DNA from: CAYQTK01 sp964420375
GTDB lineage: Bacteria > RBG-13-61-14 > DATKZS01
Reading direction: 5' to 3'
Length of the DNA: 17,234 nucleotides
Assembly: GCA_964420375.1 (NCBI GenBank)
Contig: CAYQTK010000080.1
Coordinates: 1-17,234 of the forward strand
In this document: in pieces, positions 7,650 to 15,481 of the stretch
How the letters are laid out: each line of letters begins with the position of its first letter
How positions within the stretch are numbered: position 1 is the stretch's first letter
Program-made: the position numbers and the translations under genes
Notes under the pieces: model-generated
Databases searched by the model: none
The model's input: only the letters and a program-made list of their open reading frames with translations
What the model was told of the DNA's origin: nothing

Positions 7650-9249
7650 ATCCGGAAATGATCTGGTAATTCTCCCGGAGCGTCTCCACCCGCTCGTCGC
7701 CTCCCTCTTTCTCGTAAATCTTTATCAGGTAGCCGTAGGGTATGGGATTAAACGGATTTATCTCCAGGACTCGCTCAAACACGTCCTTTGCCTTGTCATA
7801 TTCTTCCAGCTTGAAGTAAGACCTTCCCAGGTTGACGTGGGAGGTCGAGTAATCGGGCACTATCTCGATGGCTTTCCGTAACGGCTCAATAGAGCTTTCG
7901 TACTCTCCGGCAAGATAATAACAGAGACCGAGCTTGTTGAGAATCTTCACCGAGTAGGGGGCAAGCTCGCGGGCATTTTCATACTCTGCTATGGCGGCAT
8001 GGTGATGGCCCCGGTCGCGGAGCAGGTCGCCCAGCCGGGCGTACTTGTACTCCTTTTTCTGCTCGACCTCGGACTCCTCGATGGGGTCTGACTCCTGGAA
8101 GTCTTCTTCGCCTTTCCTGATCTCGTAGACCGTGATCTCCATGCCGGGAAGCTCTTTATAACCCAGGCCCCGGGCATGGCTTACCCATGCTTCCCAGAAC
8201 TTGTCGAATGACATGCCGGTGGAACGCTTGATGGCCCCCTTCCAATCGTGCATGTTTTTCATCTCGCTGCAGAGCTTGAACACCATCGGCCAGCCGCCTT
8301 TCTTCACCAGGTAATCTATGACAGTGGTGACCTCGGCGAATGCCAGTTGCCCCTGGCGGGGCGACTTCAGCTTGGCGAAGCTGGGGTGCATCCTCTCGAA
8401 GCTGATGAGCTCGTCCATGCGGAGGGCGGATGCCAGCACGCTCTTCTGGGAGGGAAGAAGATGTCCTCCCACGTCCTCTCTCCAGCGCAGTTCCATGTAC
8501 TTGGCAATGCCTTCGTGAAGCCAGATGGGAATGGTGTCACCAAACCTCTGGTAGATCAAAAAATGAACGAACTCGTGGCACAGGGTATCGCGGTAGGGGT
8601 ATCCGCGCACCAGGATGCGGGGGCTGTTCACCATCAGCCTTCTGTACTTGCACACCGCAATGGTCCCCGAGTTTTCCAGGTCTTCTTCGGAAAGGCCGGT
8701 GGCTGCGGAAAAATCGTCAAAAGTGGGATATGCCTCGACCAGGACCGGTTGCTTTGGTTTTACGCCTATGTCACTGGTAAGCGAGTCGTATGCCTTCTCC
8801 AGGGCCTCGAGCGCGGGCTCCGCCAGGACCTCGTCCCGGGGGTTTGCGTATCGAAATATGAAGTGCTCGGAACGACGGGCTGGAGCGTCCTTCCAGACCT
8901 CGGCCAGGGCGTCCACCCGCTTGCGAAGCTTGTTGACCCGGCTTTTGCTTATCAGGTCTTCGGGCACCTTTTCCAACTGGTCGCGGGAGCAGACGTAGTC
9001 GCCTTTGTAAAAGCAGTACCAGGCCTTGAAGACCCTTGCGGACGCTGTCTGCTCTTCTCCTTGTGCCGTTTCCAGGAGCTTGTCGGATATGCTGCGGGCG
9101 CGGGGAAAGTCCCAATCGTTGAGGGCCTGCATGCCCTGGTGCCGAAGCGTGTAAAAAGACTCCTCCCCTGCCGCGGATACCGCGCCTGTCAGGACGAGCA
9201 TTAAAATCGCGGCCAGGATAACATTTAAACGCGACATTTTATTATTCAT
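7648..9249 (-). CDS. Secreted gluzincin-type metallopeptidase with C-terminal TPR repeats
   Basis: Protein of 533 residues. A signal peptide is clear: hydrophobic core about 9-24, small residues VSA before AGEE. An alpha-helical, TPR-like region covers about 30-120. The peptidase centre has HEFVH at 225-229 and, 17 residues on, Glu246 in LHEGIAKYMEL. This HExxH...E arrangement is that of the peptidase MA-like gluzincins, so zinc and catalytic residues are intact. At least three TPR units fill about 402-504, with typical lines such as ILNKLGLCYYLAGEYESSIE and VNLGRSYFKLEEYDKAKDVF. The protein is likely periplasmic or outer-membrane associated. Its substrate is unknown. The start overlaps the DUF4175 stop as ATGA with GAGAGG about 10 bases upstream, and the gene leads into MoxR. 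A TPR protein in this position recalls BatC/BatE of classical bat operons, but the protease domain sets it apart. Confidence 0.88.
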   Translation of the reverse strand: MNNKMSRLNVILAAILMLVLTGAVSAAGEESFYTLRHQGMQALNDWDFPRARSISDKLLETAQGEEQTASARVFKAWYCFYKGDYVCSRDQLEKVPEDLISKSRVNKLRKRVDALAEVWKDAPARRSEHFIFRYANPRDEVLAEPALEALEKAYDSLTSDIGVKPKQPVLVEAYPTFDDFSAATGLSEEDLENSGTIAVCKYRRLMVNSPRILVRGYPYRDTLCHEFVHFLIYQRFGDTIPIWLHEGIAKYMELRWREDVGGHLLPSQKSVLASALRMDELISFERMHPSFAKLKSPRQGQLAFAEVTTVIDYLVKKGGWPMVFKLCSEMKNMHDWKGAIKRSTGMSFDKFWEAWVSHARGLGYKELPGMEITVYEIRKGEEDFQESDPIEESEVEQKKEYKYARLGDLLRDRGHHHAAIAEYENARELAPYSVKILNKLGLCYYLAGEYESSIEPLRKAIEIVPDYSTSHVNLGRSYFKLEEYDKAKDVFERVLEINPFNPIPYGYLIKIYEKEGGDERVETLRENYQIISG

Positions 9250-12200
9250 TTTACCAGCCTCTCATAATAATCCTTGTTCAGGTTCTTGTACTGTTCGGGC
9301 GATTCCTCCTTCATGGCCTTCAGTATCTCCTCCCGGTATCGGCCGGGGACCTTGTACTTGTCCTCGTCCGGGATGTCCACTTCCGCTTCGGGGTCGGGAG
9401 TTCCTTTTCCTCCCTGCCGGGAGCCGGGGGATTTCATCCCCGCGCCTTTGCCCATGAACCCTCCGGGCATCATGTTCTTGGACATCTTCTGCCGGGCCTG
9501 TTGCATTTGCTTAAGGGCCTGTTCGAGCTCTCCCCTGGCCTGGCGGGCGGGCCCTTGTGCAGGACCGGGGGCGTTCAGTTTCATCTCCCCCGATGCTTCG
9601 TGCATTTTAAATGCGGCCTCATCCATGTGCCGCGGCACCTTGCCCGGCAAGGAGGGGGCTTCCTGTTTCAGCTCATTGTAGCGCTGCATCATGGACTCGA
9701 CGTCCTTGCGAAGCTCGTCCTGCTCGCGGCTTAGTCCCTGCATCCCGCTTTGGCCGCCGGCGGGAGCGCTGCACTGGTTCTTCTCCTTTACCGCTTCGAG
9801 CGCGCTGATTATGCGGTCCAGAAGCCGGCCGGCATCTTCCAGGTTTGACTCCATGCCTTTTCTGCGTTGCTCCGGCCCGGCATTAATTCTTTCGGAGAAG
9901 CTCTTTGCCTGCCGGCTTATCTTATCGAGCTTTTCTTTTAAGTCCCCGGCCTTTTGCAAAGACTCGTCCAGGTTTCCTTTTTGGAGGGAGTCGTGCAAAT
10001 CCTGGAGGTCTCGTCTCATGCCGTGCATCCGGGAACCGATATGCCTGCGCTGCGCCTTGGCCTTACTATCAAAAGGCTTCCTGCCGTGCTCGTCATAAGG
10101 CCTCAGCCGGTAAAACTCCTGGCGGACGCCTGCAAGCGATTTGTTGAGCTTCTCCATGACCTCCTGGAGACCTTCCCTTGTCTTTTCGACCCTTTTCTGC
10201 CTCTCCTCCCTGCGCTTCATCTTTTCGCTGTGCATCTCGTGCAAGGCATCTTCAATCGCCTTTTCTCGTTTTACCGCGTCGTTGATTTCGGTTTCGAGCT
10301 CGGAGAGCTTGTTCATGGTCTTGCGGGATATGGTCTGGCCGAACTGGTTGGCGTTGCTTTCCATGGCCTCCATCCACTTGCCCATATCGGAGAGGAAATC
10401 GTCGGCCATTTTCATGGCGCTTTCCATGTCTCCGTCAGCCAGCGCCTTCTTGAGCTTTTCCATCTGCTCGGCAAGGTTTTTCATGTTCTGACTTTTCATG
10501 GCGTCGGCGTTTATGAACTCCTCGGGCATTCCTTTTCTCATCTTGGCCATTCTCTGCATGAGGCCCTGGAAGGCGCTTTCCAGATCTGCCATCTTCTCCC
10601 GGAGCTCTTCCAACAGTCGGGGATCGCCGGTTTTCTTGAACTCCGCCAGAAGGTCGGCAAGCTCCGCCTGCGCGGAGTAAAGCTCGTCAGCCTCGGCCAT
10701 CATGTCCTCGACCCGTGCCTTCTTGATCATCTTGTCCAGGTAAATTATATCGTTCTCCAGGTCGGCGCGGTAGCCGGAACGAAGCTTAATAAGCCTTTCC
10801 TTGTTCTTTTCCTCGTAGGTGTCGGTTTGTCGGAGGAGTGAGTTCCGCTCGGCCAGGCTGCCCTGGTAGCGCTTTTTCATCTCGGCAAGTGCGTCCAGCA
10901 TGATCCCGTCCGCGAACTCGTCGTTTTCCATGTCGCTGACAATATCTGCCATGGTCTCTACTATTTGTTCGCCTTCTTTTACAAGCTGTTGCTCTCTGTC
11001 CCGAAGCTTTGCCGGTTCCATGCCCTCCTTTATGGCAGCGGTTATATGGGCGGCAAGGTGGTCGATCATCCGGTTTAAAAGCTCGTCCTGCCGGGCCAGT
11101 ATCTTGCGGTGGTTCTTGCGGGCGCTGTAAATTTCCAGGACCCGCATCTCGCTCCTGCCGGTCCTGCCGGATGCCACCAAGTTGTTGTCGGTGACCAGAA
11201 GGTAAAAGGGTATCCGCTCGCCCGGCTTGAAGTCCATATCGGCAAGACGCCACTCGTACTCGCCCTGGAGCCGCTTCTCCCCGTCCTCCTTGATCTCTTT
11301 TAAAAGTATCTTCTCGTTCTCTCCCTTTCTCTGGTAGACCAGTTCTATCTTTCTTACCCCGAAGTCGTCGGAGGCTTCATATGATACGGGCAAAGAACCT
11401 TCGCTCGCGACCTCGACGTCCGAAAGGGGAGCGGTCATGGAGATGCGGGGAGAAAGGTCCTCGTCCACCACGATGCGGCGGGAGCCCGACTCGGAGCGCT
11501 TCTCGCCGTTTATGCCCCTTCCTTCTATGTAGTATGTTGCCGGCTCAGAGAGAATAAGCTCGACCTCCAAGCGGTGGTTGTCGCTGACCTTCATCTCGTA
11601 CCTCTCGCCCGCAGAGGTCACCAGGGATGCGCTCTTCAAAGGCTCGAGAGCACGGGTCTTGACAATGACCTGGGTTCCTTTCAAAGCTGCTATGTCCCCG
11701 TTCGAGTTGTTGACCGTCTGCGAGGGTATGCGGCTGTACTGGGGGAAGTTGTACTTAAGCGTGAAGTCGCCGGTGGTGAGCGGCAAGGTTTCTTCCGGCG
11801 TTTTTTCGTCCGGCGCATCCCATGCACTTAGAAAAAGGCTGTTGAATGCCTGCGAGGTCCTTGCCGGCATAACGAGTAAAATAACGCCCAATGCCACGGC
11901 AATCCCAGCGGCGAACAGGGCTGGTGTCTTGAGATGGGAGGCTGACGCCGCGCTTTTAAGGTCCAGGGTGTCCAAGGATGCCCGGGTGTTTTCCAGGTGC
12001 TTTGTCAGCAGGATCCGGCTGAAGGCCCCCGCGGAGCCTTCCACTCCCTGCGCCCTTACCAGTTGTACGGAGTTTATGAGCGCGTTGTTTAAGCCCGGGT
12101 TTGCTTTTTCAATTACCCGGGCCACCCGCTCCATGTTTTCCCTTTTGAGAAGGGGCCTGAGCAGCACGTAAATGAGCGCAGTGGCCATAGCTGCAAGAAG

Positions 12201-12380
12201 GAGGACGCGGAGCGCTATTTCCCACCAGCCGGTCAGTGCGGGAATGATAAGCACTGCCACTCCGAAGGCCGCCAGGAGCGCGGCCAGACCCACCAGACAC
12301 GACCTTAAGAAAAAGAGCGCCTTCCTCTTCCGGTCTACTCTCTTTATAACCGACTCGATACTGGTGTAGCTCTCGTTCAT
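9246..12380 (-). CDS. DUF4175-type membrane protein with long coiled coil
   Basis: Protein of 1044 residues. Two membrane segments near the N-terminus (about 22-48 and 53-76) and a third at about 152-172 anchor it. Residues about 200-420 form beta-rich Ig-like domains (YSRIPSQTVNNSNGDIAALK; YEASDDFGVRKIELVYQ) of the type seen in DUF4175 proteins. From about 420 to 960 the sequence is almost purely charged and helical, with long heptad-like runs rich in Glu, Lys, Arg and Met: a very long coiled coil. The end (about 975-1015) is low in complexity, rich in Gly, Met and Pro. The large part probably projects into the periplasm, giving a rod-like scaffold; topology is inference. ATGA overlaps join it to both neighbours: its start overlaps the nth stop and its stop overlaps the metallopeptidase start. 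AGGA sits 7 bases before the ATG. DUF4175 genes are known near MoxR/DUF58/DUF4159 genes. Confidence 0.85.
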   Translation of the reverse strand: MNESYTSIESVIKRVDRKRKALFFLRSCLVGLAALLAAFGVAVLIIPALTGWWEIALRVLLLAAMATALIYVLLRPLLKRENMERVARVIEKANPGLNNALINSVQLVRAQGVEGSAGAFSRILLTKHLENTRASLDTLDLKSAASASHLKTPALFAAGIAVALGVILLVMPARTSQAFNSLFLSAWDAPDEKTPEETLPLTTGDFTLKYNFPQYSRIPSQTVNNSNGDIAALKGTQVIVKTRALEPLKSASLVTSAGERYEMKVSDNHRLEVELILSEPATYYIEGRGINGEKRSESGSRRIVVDEDLSPRISMTAPLSDVEVASEGSLPVSYEASDDFGVRKIELVYQRKGENEKILLKEIKEDGEKRLQGEYEWRLADMDFKPGERIPFYLLVTDNNLVASGRTGRSEMRVLEIYSARKNHRKILARQDELLNRMIDHLAAHITAAIKEGMEPAKLRDREQQLVKEGEQIVETMADIVSDMENDEFADGIMLDALAEMKKRYQGSLAERNSLLRQTDTYEEKNKERLIKLRSGYRADLENDIIYLDKMIKKARVEDMMAEADELYSAQAELADLLAEFKKTGDPRLLEELREKMADLESAFQGLMQRMAKMRKGMPEEFINADAMKSQNMKNLAEQMEKLKKALADGDMESAMKMADDFLSDMGKWMEAMESNANQFGQTISRKTMNKLSELETEINDAVKREKAIEDALHEMHSEKMKRREERQKRVEKTREGLQEVMEKLNKSLAGVRQEFYRLRPYDEHGRKPFDSKAKAQRRHIGSRMHGMRRDLQDLHDSLQKGNLDESLQKAGDLKEKLDKISRQAKSFSERINAGPEQRRKGMESNLEDAGRLLDRIISALEAVKEKNQCSAPAGGQSGMQGLSREQDELRKDVESMMQRYNELKQEAPSLPGKVPRHMDEAAFKMHEASGEMKLNAPGPAQGPARQARGELEQALKQMQQARQKMSKNMMPGGFMGKGAGMKSPGSRQGGKGTPDPEAEVDIPDEDKYKVPGRYREEILKAMKEESPEQYKNLNKDYYERLVK

Positions 12381-13051
12381 TTTTCAATCCTGTAAGCAGA
12401 GGGACACTTGGAATTCAGACAACAATCTTCGCAAAGAGGTTTCCGGGCTTTGCAGATACGTCTTCCGTGCTCGATAAGGTTCAAGTGGAACCTGTAGTAT
12501 GCCTCTGGTTTAACCAGCTCTCCCATTGTCCTGTGCGCATCCGCGGCGCTTATATTATTCTCGATCACTCCGAGTCTTTTCGATATGCGGAGGATGTGGG
12601 TATCCACGGGGAACACCGGCTTTCCACACGCGAAAAGGAGCACAATGGCCGCGGTCTTCTCTCCCACGCCCTGGAAAGAATAGAGGTACTCGAGAGCGGC
12701 TTCAACTGGCATCCTGCAGACGCCGGCAAGGTCCAGGCTCCCTTCCCGCTTTTTTATCTCTGCCAGCATGGCCTTGATGCGCACCGACTTCTGCCCTGCG
12801 AGCCCGCCCACCCGGATCAGCTTCTCTATCCTCTGCGGCTTTGCCTGCAACACGTCTTCCCACGCGGGAAGCTCGTTGCGCAAGGCTTCATAGGCACGGT
12901 CTCGGTTCACGTCGTTGGTGTTCTGGCTCAGCACCGTCAAAACCAGTGTATCCAGGGGGTCTGGATTCTTTTCCGGGGTTTTATCACCGTACTCCTTTTT
13001 GAGCCGCGTATCGCACCAGCGGGCCAGCTCCCGCTTTCTTTTCTCTTCCAA
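12377..13051 (-). CDS. nth: Endonuclease III (DNA glycosylase/AP lyase)
   Basis: Protein of 224 residues, usual length for the family. It removes oxidised pyrimidines and cuts abasic sites in base excision repair. The helix-hairpin-helix is FQGVGEKTAA with the catalytic Lys132, and the catalytic Asp150 is in FPVDTHI. The 4Fe-4S loop has the exact spacing C-x6-C-x2-C-x5-C at Cys200, 207, 210 and 216. The early motif is LSQNTND rather than the LSAQATD of the E. coli enzyme, a variant also seen in other glycosylases of this superfamily, so substrate range may differ. The start codon is TTG: no in-frame ATG fits, and GGGAG lies 5 bases upstream. It is the first gene of the operon and overlaps the DUF4175 start by four bases. 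Confidence 0.93.
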   Translation of the reverse strand: MEEKRKRELARWCDTRLKKEYGDKTPEKNPDPLDTLVLTVLSQNTNDVNRDRAYEALRNELPAWEDVLQAKPQRIEKLIRVGGLAGQKSVRIKAMLAEIKKREGSLDLAGVCRMPVEAALEYLYSFQGVGEKTAAIVLLFACGKPVFPVDTHILRISKRLGVIENNISAADAHRTMGELVKPEAYYRFHLNLIEHGRRICKARKPLCEDCCLNSKCPSAYRIEK

Positions 13052-13101
13052 GTTTTCTCCCGCCTTGCAACATGAGGATAGGTTACAAGCTCCTTGATTT
13101 C

Positions 13102-13129
13102 AATTTATTCAGGGACACTAATAAATCAA
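13102..13129 (-). promoter_or_regulatory. Candidate sigma-70 promoter for nth and the operon
   Basis: On the minus strand TTGATT (13129-13124) and TAAATT (13107-13102) are separated by 16 bases, each matching four of six consensus positions. The -10 lies about 50 bases upstream of the nth TTG start. The whole gap 13052-13255 (204 bases) is visibly AT-richer than the genes and is the only sizeable intergenic space before the eight-gene operon, so the operon promoter should be here. A perfect 10-bp palindrome, TCAGCGCTGA, lies further upstream at 13220-13229. I see no clear terminator for the methyltransferase gene in this gap. Confidence 0.3.
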
Positions 13130-13219
13130 TGTGTTAACCGATTGATTGCCAAGTCGAGAGAAGAGACGACATACATTCTTGCCGCTGTTCGTTCTCTATC
13201 TGAAGGACGCGCAATTATT

Positions 13220-13229
13220 TCAGCGCTGA
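13220..13229. repeat. 10-bp perfect palindrome in the operon upstream region
   Basis: TCAGCGCTGA reads the same on both strands. It sits 27 bases past the methyltransferase stop and about 90 bases upstream of the candidate nth promoter. It could be an operator half of a regulator site or chance; no second copy was noticed in the window. Confidence 0.25.
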
Positions 13230-13255
13230 GTATATTATAAACGTTTCTTTGCGGA

Positions 13256-14311
13256 CTATTGTTTTATCCCTTCTCTAAAATCGTTGAGTCCCTGGACGGG
13301 TACGGCCACTATGTTGTCTTTTCCGGAAACGTACATGACCCGGCAGGACATGCCCGGCATGCCTTGCTCGAACATGGCCTTCCACCCTTCGATAATATAG
13401 GGACAGGCGTCATTAAAGCAGATATACAGGAAGTCGTCCGGCCACTCCACAAAAGGATCGTCGGGCACTTCCCACTTGGACAGCTTCTCCCCGCAATAAG
13501 GGCAGCAGAGCGTGTCCTTGACCTGTGCTTTGCGGGCCTCGACTTCCTTCTTGTCATAGCCCTTGTCAGTGATCGCCACCAGGTTCTCCTTGCGCCCTCT
13601 GGCGCCGGCGCCGCCTTGCTTCTCCGCGAAAACCGCGTAAACCGGGTCGCTGGGAATGCCCAGATGAGAGTACTTGTCGTTTTCCGGACGGGGCCTGCCC
13701 ATGGACACCTCTATCTCCGGCCGTGTAAATCCGGAGCGAATGAAAAACTCCTTGACCAGTTCCACCCGCTCGTCGTCGGAGGCTTCCTTCCATACCTTCA
13801 CCGCCTTGGGAGGGAAAAAGCGGTTGCTGAAAATGACCAGGAAAAGTCCGCCCGGCTTAAGCACTCTTTTGACCTCTTTAAAAAGCTCCACCGGCTTTGT
13901 CATGTAGTCTACCGACACGGTGTTCAGCACTGCGTCAAAGGTGTTGTCCTTGAAAGGAAGAGTCGCGTCCTTGTTGATGTCGCGGAGCACGTACTCGTCG
14001 AGGTCCGGGTTTTTATAAAGCTCGTTCTTATTAAGACCCACTCCGGCCAAGTAATAAGGCTTCAGGCTGTCGGGAAGATGCGAATCCCAGCCCGACATCA
14101 GGTCCAGGATTACGGGGGATTTCTCCGTAATCAGACCCCCGATTATCTTCTCAACTGTGGCAAGTGCAGTGGTATCGAGATGGGAAACAAATCTGTCCTT
14201 TTCATAAAAAAGCGCGTCGTCCCTCTCGTCCGTCCTTGAAAAAGCGTCCTTGCTTTGGAGCAGTATCTCCACACTGCTCAACTCCCCGGGATTTTTAACA
14301 GCCGTACTCAT
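13256..14311 (-). CDS. Class I SAM methyltransferase fused to a zinc-finger domain
   Basis: Protein of 351 residues. Residues about 35-230 form a class I methyltransferase: a motif-I-like stretch VILDLMSGWDSHLP (67-80), then DATLPFKDNTFDAVLNTVSV (115-134) and EVKRVLKPGGLFLVIFSNR (146-164). The canonical GxGxG loop is replaced by MSGWDSHLP, a feature of one methyltransferase subfamily I recall. After a basic linker (about 232-265) comes a Cys-rich domain: CCPYC (269-273), CFNDAC (298-303) and Cys323, spaced like a zinc ribbon. It resembles proteins labelled ogr/Delta-like zinc finger in deltaproteobacterial genomes. The substrate is unknown; the zinc domain could bind nucleic acid or protein. 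The ATG at 14311 is chosen over an upstream one at 14392 because AAAGGAG lies 7 bases before it. It is a separate unit from the operon, with a 204-base gap. Confidence 0.85.
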   Translation of the reverse strand: MSTAVKNPGELSSVEILLQSKDAFSRTDERDDALFYEKDRFVSHLDTTALATVEKIIGGLITEKSPVILDLMSGWDSHLPDSLKPYYLAGVGLNKNELYKNPDLDEYVLRDINKDATLPFKDNTFDAVLNTVSVDYMTKPVELFKEVKRVLKPGGLFLVIFSNRFFPPKAVKVWKEASDDERVELVKEFFIRSGFTRPEIEVSMGRPRPENDKYSHLGIPSDPVYAVFAEKQGGAGARGRKENLVAITDKGYDKKEVEARKAQVKDTLCCPYCGEKLSKWEVPDDPFVEWPDDFLYICFNDACPYIIEGWKAMFEQGMPGMSCRVMYVSGKDNIVAVPVQGLNDFREGIKQ

Positions 14312-14567
14312 TTTAATACTCCTTTCCTGTTTTTCGGAACGATTCCTATTACTATCTACCCTATAAGCTAGGTCCGGTTCAAGGTTTGTCAAGACGAAAA
14401 AGGCGGAAAGTAGACTTTATATCGACATCGGAATAAAACAAAGAACAAAAACTTCACGGGGATGGGGGGTTCAAATCCAGCATTAAATCTGGTAGTATAC
14501 ACAGAACAGGCCCTTTCGGGCTTGCAGGGAAGTGTTTTTTTGTTTTCTTAGTCTTTTCAGTCGGACC
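14312..14567. promoter_or_regulatory. Divergent intergenic region with candidate promoters
   Basis: This 256-base gap must drive the methyltransferase leftward and the kinase rightward. On the plus strand TTCAAA (14470-14475) and TAGTAT (14493-14498) are 17 bases apart, each four of six to consensus. On the minus strand a perfect TTGACA lies at 14392-14387, but the nearest -10-like hexamer (TTATAG) is 20 bases away, so that promoter is doubtful. CCAG at 14477-14480 pairs with CTGG at 14489-14492 between the rightward elements and could mark an operator. Confidence 0.3.
14508..14523 (+). other. Short hairpin in the kinase leader
   Basis: AGGCCC (14508-14513) and GGGCTT (14518-14523) form a six-pair stem, including one G-T pair, with a TTTC loop. 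A T-rich stretch starts about ten bases later (14535-14541). It could be an attenuator-like element or a transcript 5' structure ahead of the kinase start at 14568; the T run is not adjacent to the stem, so termination is uncertain. Confidence 0.25.
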
Positions 14568-15410
14568 ATGAAACCTTCTGCTTACATAGAGTTTCAGAGA
14601 GGCGGATGGGAGGGGCTAATAGCTCCGGAGTATGAACAGGGCATTAAACAGCTCTTTACTTCGAGTACTTTTCCATCGCCTGATTTTCCCGGCACCGTGG
14701 AAGAGGTCCACAGCAATGTGGGCCGAACCTACCGGGTATATGTGCGCTCTGAAAATGAGCATCCCGATTTTTACGCCAAGAGCTTCCAGGCAAAAGGCAT
14801 CATACACTTTTTAGAAAACAAGTTTGTCCTTGCCAGTGCCGAGCGGTCCTGGAAAGCGGCCCATCTGCTAGCCGAGGCCGGGGTTCTCATTCCCCGGCCG
14901 GTGGCTTTTGCAAGGATGAGAAAGTGGGGGCTTCAGACAAGAAGCGTTTACATAAGCGGGGCCATTAACGGCGCCCGGGACGGAAACCTGCAGAACTATT
15001 TTGTAAAGAACTTCGACGAAGCCCGTCTCAGCGTGGACCGGGTCCGGGAGAAGCGTATTATCTTGCAGAAGCTGGCAGAGCTCTATGTCCGGGCTCACTC
15101 GCAGGACCGGGTATACCTTCCCGACTTCCATCCTCACAACATGCTCTGGCACAAGGACGAGGAAGGCAATTATCGGCTTTACCTCATGGACTTCGACGAG
15201 GTCAGGTTCCGTCTCCGGCGCGACGACCGTCTCAAGAACTTAACCAGCCTCTGCAGGAACGCGGACAAGATCGTCAAGAAGATGAACCATAACGTGATCA
15301 CCACTACCGACCGGCTCCGATTTTTGCGTCACTACCTGGGACCGTCAAGCAGCAGCGAAGACCTCCACTCGCTCTGGAAAAAAATCCTCTCCAACTGGAA
15401 CCTGAAATAA
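14568..15410 (+). CDS. Kdo/WaaP-like lipopolysaccharide kinase family protein
   Basis: Protein of 280 residues with the reduced kinase fold of the Kdo/WaaP (InaA-like) family. FYAKSF contains the putative ATP-binding Lys71. The catalytic loop is LPDFHPHNMLW, with Asp186 and Asn191, where protein kinases have HxDxxxxN. The metal-binding segment is LMDFDEVRF (Asp208 or Asp210) in place of DFG. Family members phosphorylate Kdo or heptose in the lipopolysaccharide core at the inner membrane; the substrate here cannot be told. No other lipopolysaccharide gene is nearby. A GTG at 14532 would add 12 mostly hydrophobic residues, but its purine run is too close. The ATG at 14568 has only a weak CGGA, yet gives a sensible family N-terminus. 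It is the only confident complete plus-strand gene in the window, divergent from the methyltransferase and convergent with the AAA+ gene. Confidence 0.8.
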   Translation: MKPSAYIEFQRGGWEGLIAPEYEQGIKQLFTSSTFPSPDFPGTVEEVHSNVGRTYRVYVRSENEHPDFYAKSFQAKGIIHFLENKFVLASAERSWKAAHLLAEAGVLIPRPVAFARMRKWGLQTRSVYISGAINGARDGNLQNYFVKNFDEARLSVDRVREKRIILQKLAELYVRAHSQDRVYLPDFHPHNMLWHKDEEGNYRLYLMDFDEVRFRLRRDDRLKNLTSLCRNADKIVKKMNHNVITTTDRLRFLRHYLGPSSSSEDLHSLWKKILSNWNLK

Positions 15411-15444
15411 AGGGCCGTCACCCACCCGGTTATTTTGAACATCG

Positions 15445-15457
15445 GCTTGGGGCAAGC
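15445..15457. terminator. Small hairpin between convergent genes
   Basis: GCTTG (15445-15449) and CAAGC (15453-15457) pair across a GGG loop in the 71-base gap between the kinase and AAA+ stop codons. No clean T run follows on either strand, so it is only a weak candidate for a terminator shared by the two genes. Confidence 0.2.
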
Positions 15458-15481
15458 GGCGTGCATTTATCGGAAAAATTA

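Noticed and set aside
9954..10841. Plus-strand 295-codon frame opposite the DUF4175 gene
   Set aside because: It is a leucine-, histidine- and valine-rich shadow of the coiled-coil coding sequence. Such long antisense frames are expected opposite GC-rich genes, and similar shadows exist at 8248-9204, 3743-4531 and 13259-14239.
9540..10900. Repetitive-looking DUF4175 coding stretch as a DNA repeat array
   Set aside because: The repetition is at protein level (coiled-coil heptads rich in Glu, Lys and Met); I see no tandem DNA unit of constant length.
14312..14392. Upstream ATG for the methyltransferase
   Set aside because: The extra 27 residues are polar and unlike the family, and AAAGGAG sits in that stretch at the right distance from the ATG at 14311.
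14464..14480. tRNA T-arm-like sequence (GGGGTTCAAATCC)
   Set aside because: The five-base stem does not pair (GGGGG against CCAGC gives only two pairs), and no anticodon arm, D arm or acceptor stem can be built from the flanking bases.
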